This document shows, in pieces, positions 61,169 to 64,000 of a stretch of 64,000 bases of DNA. The notes below the pieces were generated by a model, which saw only the letters and a program-made list of their open reading frames with translations, made no database searches and was not told the origin of the DNA. Source of the DNA: Hofstenia miamia. Its lineage: Eukaryota; Xenacoelomorpha; Acoela. The stretch covers positions 553,556-617,555 of the forward strand of contig SCFE01000005.1 of assembly GCA_004352715.1 (NCBI GenBank), written 5' to 3'. Positions within the stretch are counted from its first letter, which is position 1; each line of letters starts with the position of its first letter. Both the position numbers and the translations under genes were made by a program.

Positions 61169-61188
61169 TATATATATATATATATATA
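61169..61188. repeat. (TA)n microsatellite after gap
   Basis: TA repeat that emerges from the third 1000-N gap and ends in CATGCAACAC. Confidence 0.9.
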
Positions 61189-63453
61189 CATGCAACACTA
61201 ATTTTTCACAAAGAATATGATTCATTTCATTTAGAAAAAGAGCATTTCTAAAAATTGATGTAGGGCAAGGATTTCTGATCACGAAACGAAATAAGAATTT
61301 GGCTACAGCGTGGAATCATTAGAAGATAGCGTTCTCTCGAGTTGATTGCTAAAAACCTAATCCAAGCTGGTGAATTAAGGAGGTAATGGAAAATTAAGCA
61401 GCCTAAGCAAATTTTCAAATAAAGTTTTTTACTGAAGGCGTAATAATGATGGAACAATCAAAAGGAAAGCTAGGAAGGACAGGATGGTTAGATTTTAGCG
61501 GCCTGTTCAAATGTGTCGCTTTTTATCATTAAATATTATATTAATAGACTATACTCTTGCCAATTTTGAAAAAACTGTCATTCCAAAATCTATTTGATGT
61601 TCTTCTTATATTTAGAAAAATAAGTTTCCCTCTGAAAAACATTTAACTGGACAGATTATTGGATGTCTTTTGTGATATTAAATCGTGAAAATTCATCCAC
61701 GGAATACAGTAGCTGCTTTCGAGTAAAACATCTTTCGCTTACCTACTGAATTTAATTAATTTTAAGCAAATCATGCTCTCACAATCTAAATGAGAGTAAT
61801 GGGCAAGAGAAAGATTTATATTTCAAGTAAACCAAGTTTTCTAATTGAATAATTATAAATATAATATAAAGATGGTTAGCTAACAAAGAATTCAATATTT
61901 GGAATCTTCCAAAACACAATTCTATTAAACCTAAGCTGCCTAAATTTTTTTTGAGGGCTTCTTGAAAAAAATCTTAAACGCTTGTAGCTCGAAGTAGTAA
62001 AGACACCCAAATTCTGAAAACAAAATTAATAGGAGGTTTGGGTGGTCTATCTAATTAAGCGGAAATAATGAAAGTTAGTTGTTGATCCAAATGGATTTAC
62101 AACTTTGATTACCTCAACATTTGAAAGTTTCAATAAGAAATAGTGAATCGTTTCAATTACGCCAGACACGGGAATACACTTGAGTACAATTTTTTAACAT
62201 TACATTCGAGCAAATTCACCAATAGATGTGTCCAGGTCTCACGATTTGAAATTTTTTTAACACCTCGAAAATTTGGCAAAAACGTTTTTTCCTTTTAAAA
62301 GACCAGTGAAAGTTGAAAAATCAAATTGGAAAAATATAGGACATCACTGTCATGGACATCTAGAATAAATAAAACATATTATACATGCAAATTCCAATTG
62401 ATCCTAAGCGGTGTCAAATATCTGTCCAGTTTTTGGCTAACAAATTGTTTGAAAGAATTGGTAGTTCTGAGAGTAAGAGATTCTAAAATTTAAAAATACA
62501 CACTGTAAATGTTGCATAGATCTATAAAGCGTTTGAAAAATATTAAATTTGACTGAAGACTGTGAAAAAATCTATCTACATTCGGAGACCAGACATTAAA
62601 ATCAGAAAATTGTTTAACTATATTGAAAAAGGACTCGGACTTTGTTATAAATTCGTTGCCTCAGGAAATTCCCATAAAATAGTAATTTATTGTTGACATT
62701 AGCGACATTAAATTTGGAATAAATTGCTTTGTGAGCCAAAGGAAATTGGGGTAAAAGTGGCATCTCACTGAATTTCACACCTCATTGCACATAATCACGT
62801 TCTACTCTATTTAACTAGAGATGATTAGAGACCAGAATTGATTGTTTTTCAATGTACCCTCTTCAAAGCAAAACTGTCCATATTAACTAAAAAAAACTTC
62901 CTTGGGCATGCTTTTTTCAATTGCCAGAAATGAAGAATTTAATGCAAGATTTAATATCGAATAAATTACCAACATTTGCCAAATATTCCATTTGGCGCTG
63001 TTTTAGGTTGAGGTCAAACTTAAACGGCTGTTTTTATCACTATCAATCAATCTCCAGTAGAAACCGGAAATTTTATTCATAAAATGTACAGACATGCAAT
63101 AAGTAGCAAAAACATAATTAGATAAAAATATGTCAAGGCTATCAAATGATTCGAGGAAAATAAGATTAAATAAATAAAACAAGCGATTTTCCAAAGGAAA
63201 TTTCACATTGTTATTCATTCAATCCGGCATTTCTAAGATCGCAAGGCGAATGATGCTATAACAATATTAATTCAATTTAATTCAGTGAGACATATCTTCT
63301 GGATTTGGAAATGACCCACTTTGTACTTATTAATCAAACCAAATATTGCTGGCTTTTGACACGTTCAATTCAATTAAGAGTTTTTCTCATTTCAGTATTT
63401 CAAGTAATAACTGACACATTTAACAAACAATGGTTTAAAGGCTTTAAATTTAG
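61189..63453. other. AT-rich non-coding DNA
   Basis: 2.3 kb with no recognised gene, RNA gene or element ends. Confidence 0.35.
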
Positions 63454-63592
63454 ATGCGAATTCTTCCCCCACTAAATTGTATCAACGGTGAGGAGTTTGG
63501 AAAATCCAGATTTGGATATGAGAATGGCATAATAAAATTGCACGTTGATTGCCAAGAAGGAAAATGGGAAATGCAATTAAATTTATTAGGTG
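63454..63592 (+). CDS. Weak candidate exon of unknown protein
   Basis: The frame reads PPLNCINGEEFGKSRFGYEN, then GIIKLHVDCQEGKWEM. The spacing of Cys, Asn-Gly, Tyr-x-x-Gly, Cys and Gly-x-Trp resembles part of a sushi/CCP-like module, though the usual four-cysteine pattern is incomplete. An AG (TTTAG) lies just before 63454 and AG|GTGTAA near 63590 could be a donor. Only one weak exon is visible, with no neighbours in a consistent frame, so chance is a serious alternative. Confidence 0.2.
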
Positions 63593-64000
63593 TAATTTAT
63601 ATAGGATATCGCCGTGTTTTTATTTATTTATTTAGCTAATTTGTATATCTAAAGTGGTTTAAACATCGTCTATAGTAGCTCTAAGTTCTTTAGGTTTTTA
63701 AATTTTGCGTTGGTGCACATTATTTTTTTTCAAAGAAATTAAATCTATTTAAAGGGAACTTTTTACATCACTAGTGTCAAAATCTTTCTCAAAAGAATAT
63801 TGACCACAGTAAAATGGAGCTGTCATCCGATATAAATTTAAAGTTTCCCCTGAAATATACACTATGTCAAAATATTGCACATTAGTTCGATTCAAATATA
63901 ACAGAAATATATATTTTTGTCGTATATAATATACGCAGGACTAGAAGATGAAATTTATTCAAGTCACTAGGACTGCGTATATGAAGGAATTCACACGTAA
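63593..64000. other. AT-rich non-coding DNA at window end
   Basis: Nothing recognised; a following exon, if any, is outside the window. Confidence 0.4.

Noticed and set aside
1-64000. CRISPR arrays, operons, ribosome binding sites and replication origins
   Set aside because: Nothing in the window resembles prokaryotic or organellar organisation. The sequence is eukaryotic nuclear DNA.

Overview
This is an AT-rich, gene-poor eukaryotic window, most likely from an invertebrate animal. It has no compact operon-like coding, no open frame that reads as a full host gene, long (TA)n microsatellites, and relics of animal-type transposons: a Penelope-like element, hAT-type non-autonomous elements, a pogo/Tigger-like relic and a Tc1/mariner-type transposase start. 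CCCTAA-rich minisatellite DNA fits an animal with TTAGGG-type telomeres, but the taxon cannot be fixed from sequence alone. About 5.1 kb is N. Three of the gaps are exactly 1000 N, so they look like placeholders. Four others are flanked by near-identical sequence on both sides, which suggests unmerged overlaps or alleles.

Layout. 1-3 kb: a 5'-truncated, inactivated Penelope-like element on the minus strand, lying between (TA)n tracts. 4-6.5 kb: a small inverted-motif cluster and the N-terminus of a helix-turn-helix transposase cut by a gap. 9-19 kb: a cluster of short hAT-type elements, several with 8-bp target duplications, plus an 81-bp near-perfect palindrome and a 48-bp telomere-like minisatellite. 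19-44 kb: mostly unique-looking AT-rich non-coding DNA with old dispersed repeat families and one more complete hAT-type element. 45-46.5 kb: a candidate hAT element and a pogo-like relic with 25-bp terminal inverted repeats. 50-56 kb: two related elements rich in CGAGCC motifs and another small hAT element. 58-61 kb: a second, nearly identical copy of the 11.8-13.6 kb minisatellite segment, with a much shorter array. 61-64 kb: AT-rich DNA with one weak candidate exon.

Nothing here forms a working gene system. The only coding sequence I can support is transposon-derived and broken or partial. The most informative content is the record of repeat insertion: target duplications, nesting, (TA)n tracts as insertion sites, and a 47-kb-separated duplication whose minisatellite differs about sixfold in length.
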